Source of the DNA: Agrypnia vestita
Taxonomy: Eukaryota > Arthropoda > Insecta > Trichoptera > Phryganeidae
NCBI GenBank assembly: GCA_016648135.1
Contig: JADDOH010010152.1
Coordinates: 59,160-123,159, forward strand
Length of the DNA: 64,000 bases
Direction of reading: 5' to 3'
Part shown: one piece after another, positions 42,780-53,779 of the stretch
How the letters are laid out: the number at the start of each line of letters is the position of its first letter
Position numbering within the stretch: position 1 is the stretch's first letter
Translations under genes and position numbers: made by a program
The notes under the pieces: model-generated
Databases searched by the model: none
What the model was told of the DNA's origin: nothing
What the model saw: the letters and a program-made list of their open reading frames with translations, nothing else

Positions 42780-43955
42780 TCGTAATTTGAGATTATAATA
42801 ACGCAAGACAGTTCTAAAAATAACATAAGTAAAACCAAATGAATACTTAAAAAGCGCTTGCTTAAAAATCTGTCGAACATAAGCAATGAAAAGGATTTTA
42901 GTGTTTGTTAAATATGGTTAAATAAATCTTTATAACGCGACGATTTCATCTGATCTAAAGAAATGTCAGTTGGCATCATAGATAAATAATAATAGTGGGC
43001 ATTTGATACGTTGACAGGAAAATGTTATGTGTTGCTACATTTTCTCTCGTTTTCGATACCTATTACGTATTAGGAAATACCGGGGTAAGTTTTACCAATT
43101 AAAATTTCGGGTTCACTGAGTACGGTTGTAATATTTTGACAACTTCTTATAGAAACTTTATAACGATAGCTTGATTAAAATTAATTACTCTTAAAGCATC
43201 TGTGTTTCTACTGTTTGTATAAAAATACTATTTGTACAAAAACGGACAATACTTATACGTTCCTTGTTACTATGATTAGGGTAGACAAGGGAGGTATAAA
43301 ACGATGAAAGGTAAAATGTTACAACTATACAGTTTTACTTCAAATATTAGTTATTTTACATCTTATTTTCTTTATTCTAAATAGCACATTTGCTTAAGTG
43401 GGCCGTATTTTAGCCAATGGCTAGGTGCGTCCTGTCTTTACGAGAAATATAAAAGTTTACCCATAAAACTTATTAAGCATGCCGTAGTATCCTAATGCAA
43501 GCAGGCGAATGAATATATTTTCTAATAAAGAGTAAAAGTATGTTGGTACCTACCGAAAATTGTTTTGGCAAATTCAACTTTTTAGAGCCCTCGGCATTAT
43601 TTAATTTGTATTTCTTTCATAATTTATTATACGGAGAACTACGTAAAAATACTTCGTATTTGCTTTCTTATTGCATTGTAAAAATACATCATTTCGACGA
43701 AATTTTCGTACATGGAATTTTACTCATACTTTGTTATTTTTTTCTGCAAGCCAACACAAAATATTTAAACTTTTCGCATTACTGTACACTGTAAATAAAA
43801 ATGTATTTAAAAGATAGGTAAAATAAATAACATCGGCAGAACGGCACTATTTGGCTTAGGGGATAGTACAAAATAAACCCAATTGCTTCTAGAAACTTAT
43901 TTATAGACTTATTGTAAAGGTTATGAAATACCTACTAAATGGCTGATCTAAAGGT
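42780..43955. other. unassigned AT-rich DNA
   Basis: No gene or repeat family was recognised. The 84-codon ORF at 43,540 is Phe/Leu/Tyr-rich background. Confidence 0.4.
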
Positions 43956-44005
43956 CATCTGTGTATAGTTTTCTGGGATATTCTGCCATGTATATGTGAC
44001 CTCTC

Positions 44006-44048
44006 TGACCGACGTTTCGGATCCCATAGCAGGTAAATCATCATGGCC
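44006..44048 (-). ncRNA. hammerhead-like motif (left arm)
   Basis: Minus strand: TGGCC before the core can pair with GGTCA after it (helix I, one G-T). The core reads ATGATGA (first C changed to A), helix II is partly altered, then GAAA (44,015-44,018), ACGT and C. Confidence 0.45.
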
Positions 44049-44097
44049 AATGTCAGTCCTGGTGATGAACCCTGCAATGGGATCCGAAACGTCGGCC
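44049..44097 (+). ncRNA. hammerhead-like motif (right arm)
   Basis: Core CTGGTGA (44,059-44,065, one change from CTGATGA), extra T, helix II with CCC / GGG pairing, GAAA (44,086-44,089), ACGT, C44093, then GGCC. Helix I is partial. Confidence 0.45.
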
Positions 44098-44214
44098 AGA
44101 GAGGTCACATATACACGGCAGAAAATCCCATAAAACTATACACGGAAATTCTGAACGGCCGTGAAAACCTAAGGACATTTTTAATCTAATGTCAATATGT
44201 CAACGCTCCCAGAG

Positions 44215-44335
44215 GTTTTGTAGGACTCGTGCAAAAATAATTCTTAATATATATATTTATATCTCATTTGCTCTACCATATAAAGGGAAGACAGATGGTA
44301 ACAGAATGCTCTCAGCGGTTGACCTATACACCGAA
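44215..44335 (-). repeat. dispersed repeat E, fragment
   Basis: TCTCAGCGGTTGACCTA is the complement of TAGGTCAACCGCTGAGA at 56,816, and GGTAACAGAATG resembles the complement of CGTTCTGTTATC at 56,851. Non-coding. Confidence 0.5.
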
Positions 44336-44489
44336 AATTATGTTGCATAAATTTAATGTTTTAAGGTCTCATTGAGTTAGCCTTTCCTATACTAATAAAT
44401 GGTTTATTTAAAAGCAGTCGTGTAATCTTGTTACATTTCAATAAGAAGATTATGACACTAGGGATGGGAGGCAACAAGGTTGAAATTTG

Positions 44490-44700
44490 GCGCCGAAAGT
44501 CAATATTAATTATTAATTCCGAGCTGTCATGCCGAGGGATTACTTCAGAGGTGCCCTGTCAATTTGCCATTCGTTTTCGTCAAGATAAAATCAAATTTCC
44601 ATTATCGGCACAGCTCGGCAGCGCGGACCGCCAGCTGACGAGCCAGTTGATCTCCTTTTGATTGCCGGCGTTTCTTCGTCTGATGAAAATTTAATTCTAC
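44490..44700. other. GC-enriched island, candidate regulatory DNA
   Basis: Single copy in the window. Contains GCCAGCTGACGAGCCAG (an E-box core CAGCTG), GATTATCT-free GC stretches and AATTTAATTCT. A 77-codon ORF crosses it without a known motif. Confidence 0.25.
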
Positions 44701-47020
44701 CACTTTGGTCGATAAATTTCCCATCATTTTGTGATTTTTCGAGTGCGCTAACATTTCGTGTTCGTTAAAACGGGGATCTTATTTTATTTTTACCGTGATC
44801 ATCCATTAAACTGTGTCCGTTTTACGGAATGTAGAGAATTGACTCGAACAAATGGCTGTTTTTAAAGTGACTTCCGAAGTGAAAAGTTGCAAAATAAATT
44901 ACCAATCACAAAAGAGGAGAATTTGAAAACATCATTTAAAAGAATGTCTATGAAACGATAGATAAGTACAAAATTAACTTTCCAATATTTATATGGGTAA
45001 AGAACAACAAACTATGTTCTTGATTAATTTAATTGGGCATATCAGATTTATACTAACAAGACTCATATCATCTCTCAGTAACTTGGGAATATTGACAATA
45101 TTATCAATATATTAGAAATATTCTGTTATACTTCTGTCTGAGTGAATACTGATAAGAGCACACTGGGGAATGAATAAACCTAGATGGAATCATATATTGT
45201 ATAATATGTTACGGACAACTACTAAATTTGCTCAGTTATTGTAAATGACCAAATTATGGGCCATTTCGCTCAATCATTTACATAAATGTTCGTTTTCAGT
45301 GGCGTTCACGTTTCAAATATTTTAAAATGAACCAACAATGTTATTGGCCAAGTGTAGGCTAGCAATGTGTAGAAAATGTGTTTAACAAAGAACATATTCA
45401 ATTATTTATTTGTGTATTTTATCTTCATCATCAACACTACAATCTCTAACACAATTACGTCAAGTTTGATATCACATTTATGAATGACGACAGAGTAATA
45501 TTAATTCTTAACAGATGAAGAAACCATATTAAACCTAAGAGTCTTTTTACTCGATAAAAAATCACCCTCGCTTAAATCCTTGATATGCTCCTATATGCTT
45601 CAAAGATACATGTAATAAAAGTACGATTGATGTTTCTTATACATAATGTAATATAAGGAAGGTCTGTGTGTGGATTGAAATGATTTGAACTGAATTGAAT
45701 TAATTTGAACAATGTCGGTGAACTGAAAAAAAGAAAGAGTAGCGTCAAGTTATGTTATAAAATAGTGACACACACTTAACAGCACGATTACGCAGCTGTT
45801 ATTGGAATTGAATCTGCACTATCAAAGATACCTGCTAAATACCAAACGCAAAGATGACGAAGTGTCAATTTATCTGTTCACTAACCGATTACAAACTGAA
45901 GGAACTAATTCTTGTATAAAACTAGACATAACTCATACTAATCATTTAATTTTCGCAACGTAATCTGTTCTCTAGTGTTTGAGAGACACTTGAAGGACTT
46001 ATGATGTTATATTATATGATTTTGATGAACATAAAAATGATACAGGTTAGTAAAACATTAATTGTGCTTATTTTAATAATACCTACAAGTGTAATGTTGC
46101 AGGACGATATAAGGATGGCCAAATTGTATATTTTATTATGACTGCGTTTTCCATTGCCAACTTCAAAAATTAATCAAATCGTATAACTTTTTTTAATAAA
46201 CGAGGTGTACAGATTATTTTACAATACATTTAGATATCATTTAGTGTGTAGAATTATTATTATATATACAGTCCCTTTTACACTTCTGACGTTAAATTTC
46301 TAGGTTAGATTTAGTATAATTGGAAATGTGTCTAACTCGAACGCATACACGACGACTTATCATCTAGTTTATGATTTCTTCTAAAGCGCAGTATGCAGTG
46401 CGTGGTTTGCCATTACAAGTTTTGAAAAAATAATCAATACCCAGAGAAGAATGATATTACTGATACATATCGACCTTTTCCGACGAATCTCTAAGACGAG
46501 AGATCAAAGTCTCATGTGTGTACAAACATGTATTTTTAATTATCTTTTGGATTAAAATTAAGAGTGTTTCTGTAAAATATTTGGTAAAATATTATTGTTG
46601 TAGCGTTAAATCAATTTATTTACTCCGCGTTAATTCATTATTGACAAATAATTATATAGAATGTACAAACGCAAAAGGGTTTAAACCCACAAATACAATA
46701 ATTATTATACATAAATCTTGCAGCAGTTCAAATAAGTACTTAATAATATGAAATGTTTAATTTAATTTTAACGATTTAATTATTATCTCTTATATTAATA
46801 AATATTTCAATTAAAAATGTACTCTTATCTACTCCTGTTCCCATACACAAGTTTTACCTTTGTGGGACAAGAATAACAAAAGAAAAAAAAAGAACTCAAT
46901 ATTGTGCTGCGTATAAAATTTATTGTAAAAAATATTTGTTTATATTATACAAATAGAAAAAAAAATTAATAAACGGTAATAGAGAATATTTAACACATGT
47001 GTTTGATTTCATTTAATGTT
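44701..47020. other. unassigned AT-rich DNA
   Basis: No gene, RNA or repeat family recognised across this stretch. Confidence 0.4.
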
Positions 47021-47021
47021 A

Positions 47022-47053
47022 ATAATAATAATAATAATAATAATATTTATTGA
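47022..47053. repeat. AAT trinucleotide repeat
   Basis: About nine AAT units followed by ATTTATTG, a form often seen at the ends of insect retrotransposons. Confidence 0.9.
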
Positions 47054-47229
47054 AGTAAATATATATCCATTACTAAATGAACAATTTTCTTTTTCTGGAA
47101 TGTAGGTATAGAGAAAACCTTTTGGAATTGGAAGACATTTTCTGTTAATTCCGGTGTGTGTAAATTATTTAAATATAAAAAAATATCAAATTAAAAATTG
47201 TTTATGTAAACACTTTAATTTATATGTTT

Positions 47230-47272
47230 AACCAACCGGTTTCGGAAACTATCATCTCTTTAGGGGTAGTAA
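47230..47272 (-). ncRNA. degenerate hammerhead-like motif
   Basis: On the minus strand CCGAAACCGGTTGGTT keeps GAAA, palindrome ACCGGT, T and GGTT, and it corresponds to the 8.2-kb subfamily. The core is altered (CTAAAGA) and helix II is poor. Confidence 0.35.
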
Positions 47273-47548
47273 AAAAATAATGGTCTACGTAAAATTATAA
47301 TATTTTGTTTACACAATTATTTTTTTAATAATCTAATACCTACTTAATTTTCTGTACAAATACTTACCAATAATGAAAACATATGAGATGATGACATTAA
47401 ATATCGAAAATTATAGAATATATTTTTTGGATAAGTGATTAAATTTAGTTGATTAATATTTTTAGGATTAATGGTTAAATTCAAGTTATTACGATATTTT
47501 GATTATGTTTAATGCTTTAATAATTTTTAAAGATTCAAATTCAGCGAT

Positions 47549-47715
47549 CCTCATAGTAGTGAGTGTGATATTGATTTCTCACATCGAGGGTTCCGTGTTC
47601 GATTCCCTGTGAGGTCACAATTAGTCTACGTAATTTACTCAAGCCTGGGTGTTTTGTGGTGTGTTTCGCTTCTGTAATGGCCTCTTGGCATGTAGAAGCG
47701 ATAATAAAATTATCC
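47549..47715 (+). repeat. SINE-2 copy
   Basis: GAGGGTTCCGTGTTCGATTC includes a good B box (TGTTCGATTCC). The rest (GAGGTCACAATTAGTC, CAAGCCTGGGTGTTTTGTGG and GCTTCTGTAATGGCCTCTTG) follows the order of the other two copies. The A box is eroded. Confidence 0.8.
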
Positions 47716-47741
47716 ACTCTTATTAACATGTATAAATATAC

Positions 47742-47932
47742 CTAGCTTGTTGGTGTAATGGTCACGACGCTCGCCCAGTGATCTGGTGGTCGGTGGTTCG
47801 AGCCCCATTCCAGGACACCATCACGTTCCTATTCCACAGCACAAGCGTTTAGCTTATTTTGAGAATAGTAAGAATATTGATGCGATACGTATTCCGTGTT
47901 CGCATCTCTATTCTTTTAAAAAAAAGAAACCC
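47742..47932 (+). repeat. SINE-1, best copy (tRNA-derived)
   Basis: TGGTGTAATGG (47,751-47,761) matches the Pol III A box and GGTTCGAGCC (47,795-47,804) matches the B box; the spacing of about 34 bases between them is that of a tRNA. The body includes ACAAGCGTTTAGCTTATTTT and AGTAAGAATATTGATGCGA, and an A-rich end closes it. It follows directly behind a SINE-2 copy. Relatives: 6,597-6,770 and 58,400-58,545. Confidence 0.85.
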
Positions 47933-48219
47933 ATTTTTGTCAAAATGTGTAAAATCTTTCAATTCAAATAATATTTAAGAATAATTTCATGAAATAATTT
48001 AAAAACACTGAAAAACCGTGACACTTCGACTCGGATGAATAATAACTACAATGTTTTGCGATAAATATTAAACGTAAAAAGACAATTGAATATTTTACCT
48101 AATAAGTAGGTACTTACAGGCATTAATATAAATATATGCGAAAACAATCTTGTGAAAAAATTACGTCTCTATTCTTCCAAACAATCAAAACAAGATAATT
48201 GTTTAAAACAATGGTGTAT

Positions 48220-48620
48220 TTTCTAATGGCTCGCTTGGTCCAAGGCCTGTGTCCCCTGATGTATGTTTCAAATTAATTAGACCCGGAATGTTCCCTGTTA
48301 TCTGGCATCTTTGTATATTCCACACACGTCTAGAAAATACAAGTAATGCTTACTGTATTATAAGATGTGGAGCGAGCGCGTATTCCTATATCAATATTTT
48401 AACATAAGCTCCGAAATAATACGCCTTTTCCATTCCGCTTTCGCTGGTAGTAAGAAAAATTTCGCGTGTCGTGAGATTTCGTTACGTATGCAACCCTTTC
48501 TTCCGAAGAGGGGAGGGGTATCCAACAATCGTCTCAATCTAAGTAACTTCAATAATATATCATCGGTCAGGAGAGGGGGGAACAAGGCCTGCCAACTGAG
48601 CCGAAAGAGAGAAAAAATGA
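48220..48620. other. GC-enriched island, candidate regulatory DNA
   Basis: Contains TTCAAATTAATTAGACCC with a TAATTA core and several GC-rich words, and is not repeated in the window. Two short opposing ORFs have no known motif. Confidence 0.28.
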
Positions 48621-48847
48621 GGATTTTCCCAGTGTAAACGAAAAGAAACGCTAAATTGAAGATGGTTTATTTTTTCCAGAATTTTACACAGATAATCTAA
48701 AATTTAAATATTGAAATCAATCTATATTATCTGTAAACAAATAACAAGATAGTGTAATTTGTTAATTCAGTAAGGCATGGAATAATTACAACAGCTTTGA
48801 AAATATTAATTAGTATGCTACTTTGTGATTTGACATTATAATATGTA

Positions 48848-49635
48848 GGGTAGGGTGGTACAGGAGGGCGCAATTTTTGGTTCCAGAATTTCTGCAAATA
48901 AAACTACACATTTTAGGGAAACAAAAATAAGTTTCTTTCAACTATAGGTTGTATAGTTATTACAAGAAAAAAGACGAATCGTCTAACTCTCACCTATTAC
49001 AACACATAATAAAAAAGTTTTAAAAAGTCAATATGCGCACTCTTGCGCAAGGGGGTGTGCACCAATGAATCTCTATGTCATATTTCGCACTATATCTAGT
49101 CCTTCGTGTCGTCAAGAAGACCAACTTGACGATACTACTACTATAATATAATACTAGATATAGTGCAACTAACGTATTGTGCAAGAGTGGGCGCGTACTT
49201 TTGCATATTTCATCATTGCGTACTCAAGCACAGCAGACGAACATTTTGTCTAAATCTTAAACATACTATTACCGCCATCAAAGACAATCTGTCAAAGTTC
49301 TGTCGTGTGATAGCTAAGTAAGTAGATCTGTAATAAAAAGAATAAAACAAGAATACTCTATTGCATAGAATATCCACGTGAGAGAGTTTCCAGAACAGAT
49401 TAATACTACGAACGAGCAAAAAACGATGTGTTACCTGGAATCGTAAATACTTGCATAGATACACACAGATTGCGATGGCGATACTTCGATCTATCATTAC
49501 TCAATATTAATATCATACTCAACACTTCAATCTGTCATTAATCGACAAAAAAATTTTAGCTAACGTCAAATGCGATAAGTTTAAATCGAATTTGTACTCA
49601 CACTGCACACTGCGCACTCTTATACCACCCTACCC
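48848..49635. mobile_element. non-autonomous DNA transposon, 788 bp
   Basis: GGGTAGGGTGGTA at the left end is exactly complementary to TACCACCCTACCC at the right end, and TA flanks both sides, as for Tc1/mariner-type MITEs. A further internal inverted pair is GCACTATATCTAG (about 49,087) with CTAGATATAGTGC (about 49,153), and GCGCACTCTTGCGCAA near 49,034 relates to TTGTGCAAGAGTGGGCGC at 49,177. No transposase frame is present. Confidence 0.82.
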
Positions 49636-50019
49636 TAGGAAATATAAATAAATAATATGGCAAAGAATTACAAATATTAGTCAATATTGTATAAAATTAT
49701 AAATTACACAATGAAAATAACGTTCAGTTCAAATGTGCTGTAGCCTAGAGCAAATGGCTTCAGCTGCGTTATTATGTGATTCTGTGCCACAATGGTAATG
49801 ACCATACTGACCACGATTACGATGCCAAAAGCATAACAAAATGTGTTAGCTACTCATTTCATAAAAATCCTTTTCAGAATTACAATATTTTAATAAGTTT
49901 TGAAGCAATTTTAAAATTCTTATTAATTAAAATAAATATTTAATCAAATTTATGGCCCCTATTGGTTCTTACATCAAAAAGTTAGCTAGCGCTTTTATCG
50001 GCTGATTGAGAATATCTGG

Positions 50020-50290
50020 AAACATTGAACGTAGGTATTTCAAGATGGCGAATATTTCCAAATGTTCCTCGAACGGAAACGCTGTTTTTGTGCAGCAAAC
50101 ACCCATTTTACAGGGTTTTTTAAATGAAGACAGGTACGTTAGATGGGATTTATACCTCGACCATTAACGCGAACATTCCAGGAGGCAATAACGATAACGG
50201 TTTAATCTCACCAGTTTTATTGAGTAATTTATAATTGAAAAATATCCCGTGAAAATAATAAACCACAGATAAATCGCAGTCGATGGGTAC
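50020..50290. other. GC-enriched island with AAGATGGCG and TTTATAATTG words
   Basis: Single-copy non-coding stretch with words resembling YY1 (AAGATGGCG) and homeodomain sites (CCATTAACG, TTTATAATTG). Candidate conserved element. Confidence 0.25.
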
Positions 50291-52240
50291 AGCGGGATTT
50301 TTTTTATTGACAAAAATCCTTTTTATTTTATCACACTCTTTAGGGCTGAAATGTAATTTTCATTTGGAAGAAATGACATAAAAGGAGTCATATTTGCGAA
50401 AGCTTATTTTGAGTGAAATAGTGAGCGTTTGTTTATCCAATGATATAGATGATTATCCAGAAATAATAGTAATCATTGTCATTTTTCTTTTCTTTCGTGT
50501 CTTATTTTCTCTTAAAGGCCAGAGACTAACCAATTCCAATATGTATTTGATCGCCGGCATTTCCGACACATTCTGAAGATACGCAAACAAATTAACTTCA
50601 ATAGGTATACATATTATGGTTTGATTTTATAGTTGTTATTAGTTATCTTGATTTATTCAAGCGCCGTGGTACCACTTCATTACGAATATACCCTCCCCTC
50701 CCCCCTCGCGCCAATATTCCATACTTGAGTAATCTTAGAAAAATCCATGAACTTTAATCTTTTCACTTTTTAGATATTGACATGTTAATTACATAAATAC
50801 GTCCTTTCACGTCCCGATAGGTAGATAAAGAACTTAAATTTAAATTCAGTACTTACACAGTACTAACCCGAACTATTGAAAAACAATACATAACTTGTAC
50901 CTACATATCCGAAGTATTTTTTACAAATGAAAAAGATAAATAAGTGTAAAAAAATTCCATTCCTTCCTTTCTTCCCAGTGAACGTAACTTACAAGCAATG
51001 TTTGCACACTGTGAGAGTATACGTGTACCTACTCGCTCTTTTTTTTTCATATATACATTACCTAGAACCATGTACAAGTACAATCAGGAACGTAAAATAT
51101 TTAAAATATGATTTATTATATTTTTTAACTGTTTGCCCTTGATTAATTAAAGCAAAAGGGCAAAAAGTGTATCGTGCTTCCAGTTTAAAAATATTATATT
51201 AGCATAATAATAATGCATACATGTAGACACAGATAAAGCTGACCCTAATCATGATAAATCAGTCTTACTTAACTGAATATAAGGAATAAGGAAGCTTCCT
51301 CGAGCGCTAGTAGCGACCGACCGCCGACGTAAGTAATTGAGTAGCTTTTCGGTTGTCTCGTACGTAGGTCGGGATGTACGTACGTTCGCTATTCGCGCGA
51401 CCCCAGTCACGGACCGGGCGAGCGGGATAAAGGAGCGCAAAATGTAATTTTTTTAAAGTTAAAACAAAAATAATTCCAATAAACTTGATATGAACCGAAC
51501 CCCGAACCACAATACGATTCTGCAATACATTAAATATCGGTAAATATTATTGAAATCGAGCGAACGAGTAGTTCTTGCTGAAAAAAGTAAGGTGTTTTAA
51601 TAACTGTGTATTTTAATTTTTTCGGTACACAGATTTCCATTAAATATGTACTCAGTTAATAATGTAATATTTGGAGAGTCTTATTTTCAGATTATCACGT
51701 CGATCATACGTCACATTCATGCGTTTCACATGTTATTTATTTATTTGTTCCTATTTTTATTATATAATTTTAGCCATCAGACTATTGAGGGTCTACGTAC
51801 TTGTACATACCTTCTTAGATCAAAACATAAATACAAATATAAACCAAACTTTGGAATTAATTCAATTTATAATTAGCGCTTTAAGATTACCTACTACGCT
51901 GTCATACAATCAACCCAACAATACACGATCACTATATTCAAACATGTATATTATCCATTGTGAATTTTAAAAAGAAACTGTATACAAATAAGTTGCTTTG
52001 GTACAATGTTTACTATTTGAGTGGCTTTAATCTTCAAAAATAACTACCCTTTTTTTCCAAATAATTAAATGAATTGAATATCCCTTTCATCGAAACGAGG
52101 TTTTTATTTGAGCTATGCAAAATTTTATTTTTAAGAGTCCAATACAAAGGTATACCTATCCAAAAAATCAATAACAAAATCATTAGACTCAAGATAAACT
52201 TTCGGGACATAGGGACTAAAAAAACTAACCCATCTATGCC
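50291..52240. other. unassigned DNA
   Basis: The block at 51,290-51,440 is GC-richer and contains GACGTAAGTAAT, a possible splice-donor-like word on the plus strand, but no exon could be defined. Confidence 0.35.
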
Positions 52241-52254
52241 AAGTTTTTATTATA

Positions 52255-52526
52255 CTCCCTTTCTCATTGAAACAGGTTTCGCGCCTACTCCAGGCGTCGG
52301 GCTCGAAAATTAAACAATATATAAATCGTTAAAATTTCAAAAAATCCAAAATTACACTATAATTAAAAAATTTTGAACGAAAATTTTTAGATCATTTTTA
52401 TCGTCGCCCCGAGTCTGCCTGCAAAATTTCAGCTCAGTTGAATCACGGGAAAAGGGTTAAAAATCGATCCAAAGTTTTTTGGCAGACAAGTCGACAAGCA
52501 GACGCTACGAGTTAAAAGAAAGGGAG
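52255..52526 (+). repeat. MITE with CTCCCTTTCT ends, 272 bp
   Basis: Both ends are intact (CTCCCTTTCTCATTGAAAC and AAAAGAAAGGGAG) and flanked by TA. It is the cleanest of the four copies. Left of it AACCCAT-AAGTTTTTATTA is shared with the 41,216 copy, extending similarity about 40 bp outward on that side only. Confidence 0.85.
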
Positions 52527-52849
52527 TAATGAATAAAGGTTTGTTAAAGATTTTATAAACATAAGCTAATACACGTTAATGTTCATAATTATAATATTCA
52601 TTTCGATTGCAAACTTAATTTTTTTTTAATATCTGATTTATTTAAAACCATATAAGGTTTAAAATATATTTTTCTGTAATTTCACTAACAGTGTTTCACA
52701 CAATGAATACTATATTCACTTCTAAATCTAAATATAACGTCACACATATTAATTTCAATAACACTTTTATTTTTTATAAAGTTTATAATTATTAATAATA
52801 TTTAGAATTGAGTTTCATTAAATGGTATTTAAACTCCCATGTTCGGGTG

Positions 52850-53060
52850 GCGTTGTATTCTATATATATGTCAGGGGCGCTCGCGTCGCTTAGGCCGGTC
52901 CTGAAGAGCCAAAAAACGTGACTTTCCTGAATAAACTACATTAAATTAGGGAAAAGCCCCGATAATGGTTGGAATATTTCACTTAAATCCATCGAAATGT
53001 CACAGCGTACATAAAAAGTTGGAAGAGGTCGCGAGGAAGCTTCGTAGTCTTAGAATGTAA
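52850..53060. other. GC-enriched island
   Basis: Single copy, including GGGGCGCTCGCGTCGCTTAG and ACATTAAATTAGGG. No ORF. Candidate regulatory or old element DNA. Confidence 0.22.
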
Positions 53061-53155
53061 TTTAGATATTTCTGCAAACAAAACGGCGTCCAATTACTTA
53101 CCGACCATTAGACCTACCCCACATGCTTGTTGTTCTTAAAAAATAAAACGTATTA

Positions 53156-53380
53156 ATGCCCCGTTTAAACCATATTATTATTAATCAATTAGAAAAAATA
53201 CGAAAAAATCAAATCAACGAAAAAAAATTTTACTTCTACCGGGATTCGAACCATGGAACTCCCCCTATCCGGGGCAGGTGCGTTACCCAATTACACTATT
53301 GCGGCCTCGTACATTTCCGTCAATATGTGGATCTCATATGTAAGTCTCTTTTTATTAATTTTATTATTTAATATAACCCA
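53156..53380 (-). repeat. tRNA-like SINE-3, copy 1
   Basis: The minus strand holds TGTAATTGGGTAACGC (A-box and D-arm region; the D stem can pair) and GGTTCGAATCCC (perfect B box), with CCCCGGA in the anticodon-loop position. The T stem and acceptor stem do not pair, so it is tRNA-derived but not a working tRNA gene. Flanks of about 70 bp on either side are shared with copy 3. Confidence 0.72.
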
Positions 53381-53385
53381 TTATT

Positions 53386-53520
53386 AGCAACGCACCTGCC
53401 CCGGATAGTAGATCCGTGGTTCGAATCCCGGTAGCAGCCAAATATTCTTTCATTAATTTGATTTTTCTGTATGCCTGTTCTAATTGATTAATAAATTTGG
53501 TTACAAAAATTCACAAAACC
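53386..53520 (+). repeat. tRNA-like SINE-3, copy 2 (inverted)
   Basis: GCAACGCACCTGCCCCGGAT and GTGGTTCGAATCCCGGTAG are the plus-strand equivalents of copy 1. The D-arm half is cut off at the left, so copies 1 and 2 face each other like a partial foldback. Confidence 0.7.
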
Positions 53521-53559
53521 TTGTTCTGAATTTGCAACTCCACAATAAGAATGTGTTCT

Positions 53560-53775
53560 TTAATACCCCGTTCAACCTATATTATTACTATTCAATTAAA
53601 AAAGACATACGGAAAATTCAAATCAACGAAAAAAAAAATTACCGGGATTCGAACCATGGATCTCCTCCTATCCGGGGCAAGTACGTTAACCAATTACGCT
53701 ACTGCGGCCTCGTACATTTCCATCAATATATCGACCTTATATGTAAGTCTCTTATTATTTTTTTAACACTCCCAT
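53560..53775 (-). repeat. tRNA-like SINE-3, copy 3
   Basis: ACCGGGATTCGAACCATGGA and GCGGCCTCGTACATTTCC match copy 1 in order, including ACCCCGTTCAACC-type and ATGTAAGTCTCTT flanks. Offset from copy 1 is about 410 bp, so a segmental duplication of SINE plus flank is likely. Confidence 0.72.
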
Positions 53776-53779
53776 TCCG

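Larger units (their letters stand above)
43961..44143. repeat. foldback element, Penelope-like pLTR pair
   Basis: Arms 43,961-44,032 and 44,071-44,143 are inverted: TGTATAGTTTTCTGGGATAT against TCCCATAAAACTATACA, and GATCCCATAGCAGG against CCTGCAATGGGATC. Beyond the right arm TTCTGAACGGCCGTGAAAAC is the same trailer as at 12,755 and, in part, 22,910. Confidence 0.8.

Noticed and set aside
43275..43310. Second copy of the GGGTAGGGTGGTA-ended transposon
   Set aside because: TTAGGGTAGACAAGGGAGG only resembles the end, and no matching right end was found.
53231..53712. Functional tRNA genes
   Set aside because: A and B boxes are good, but T-stem and acceptor pairing fail, and three copies share retroposon-like flanks.
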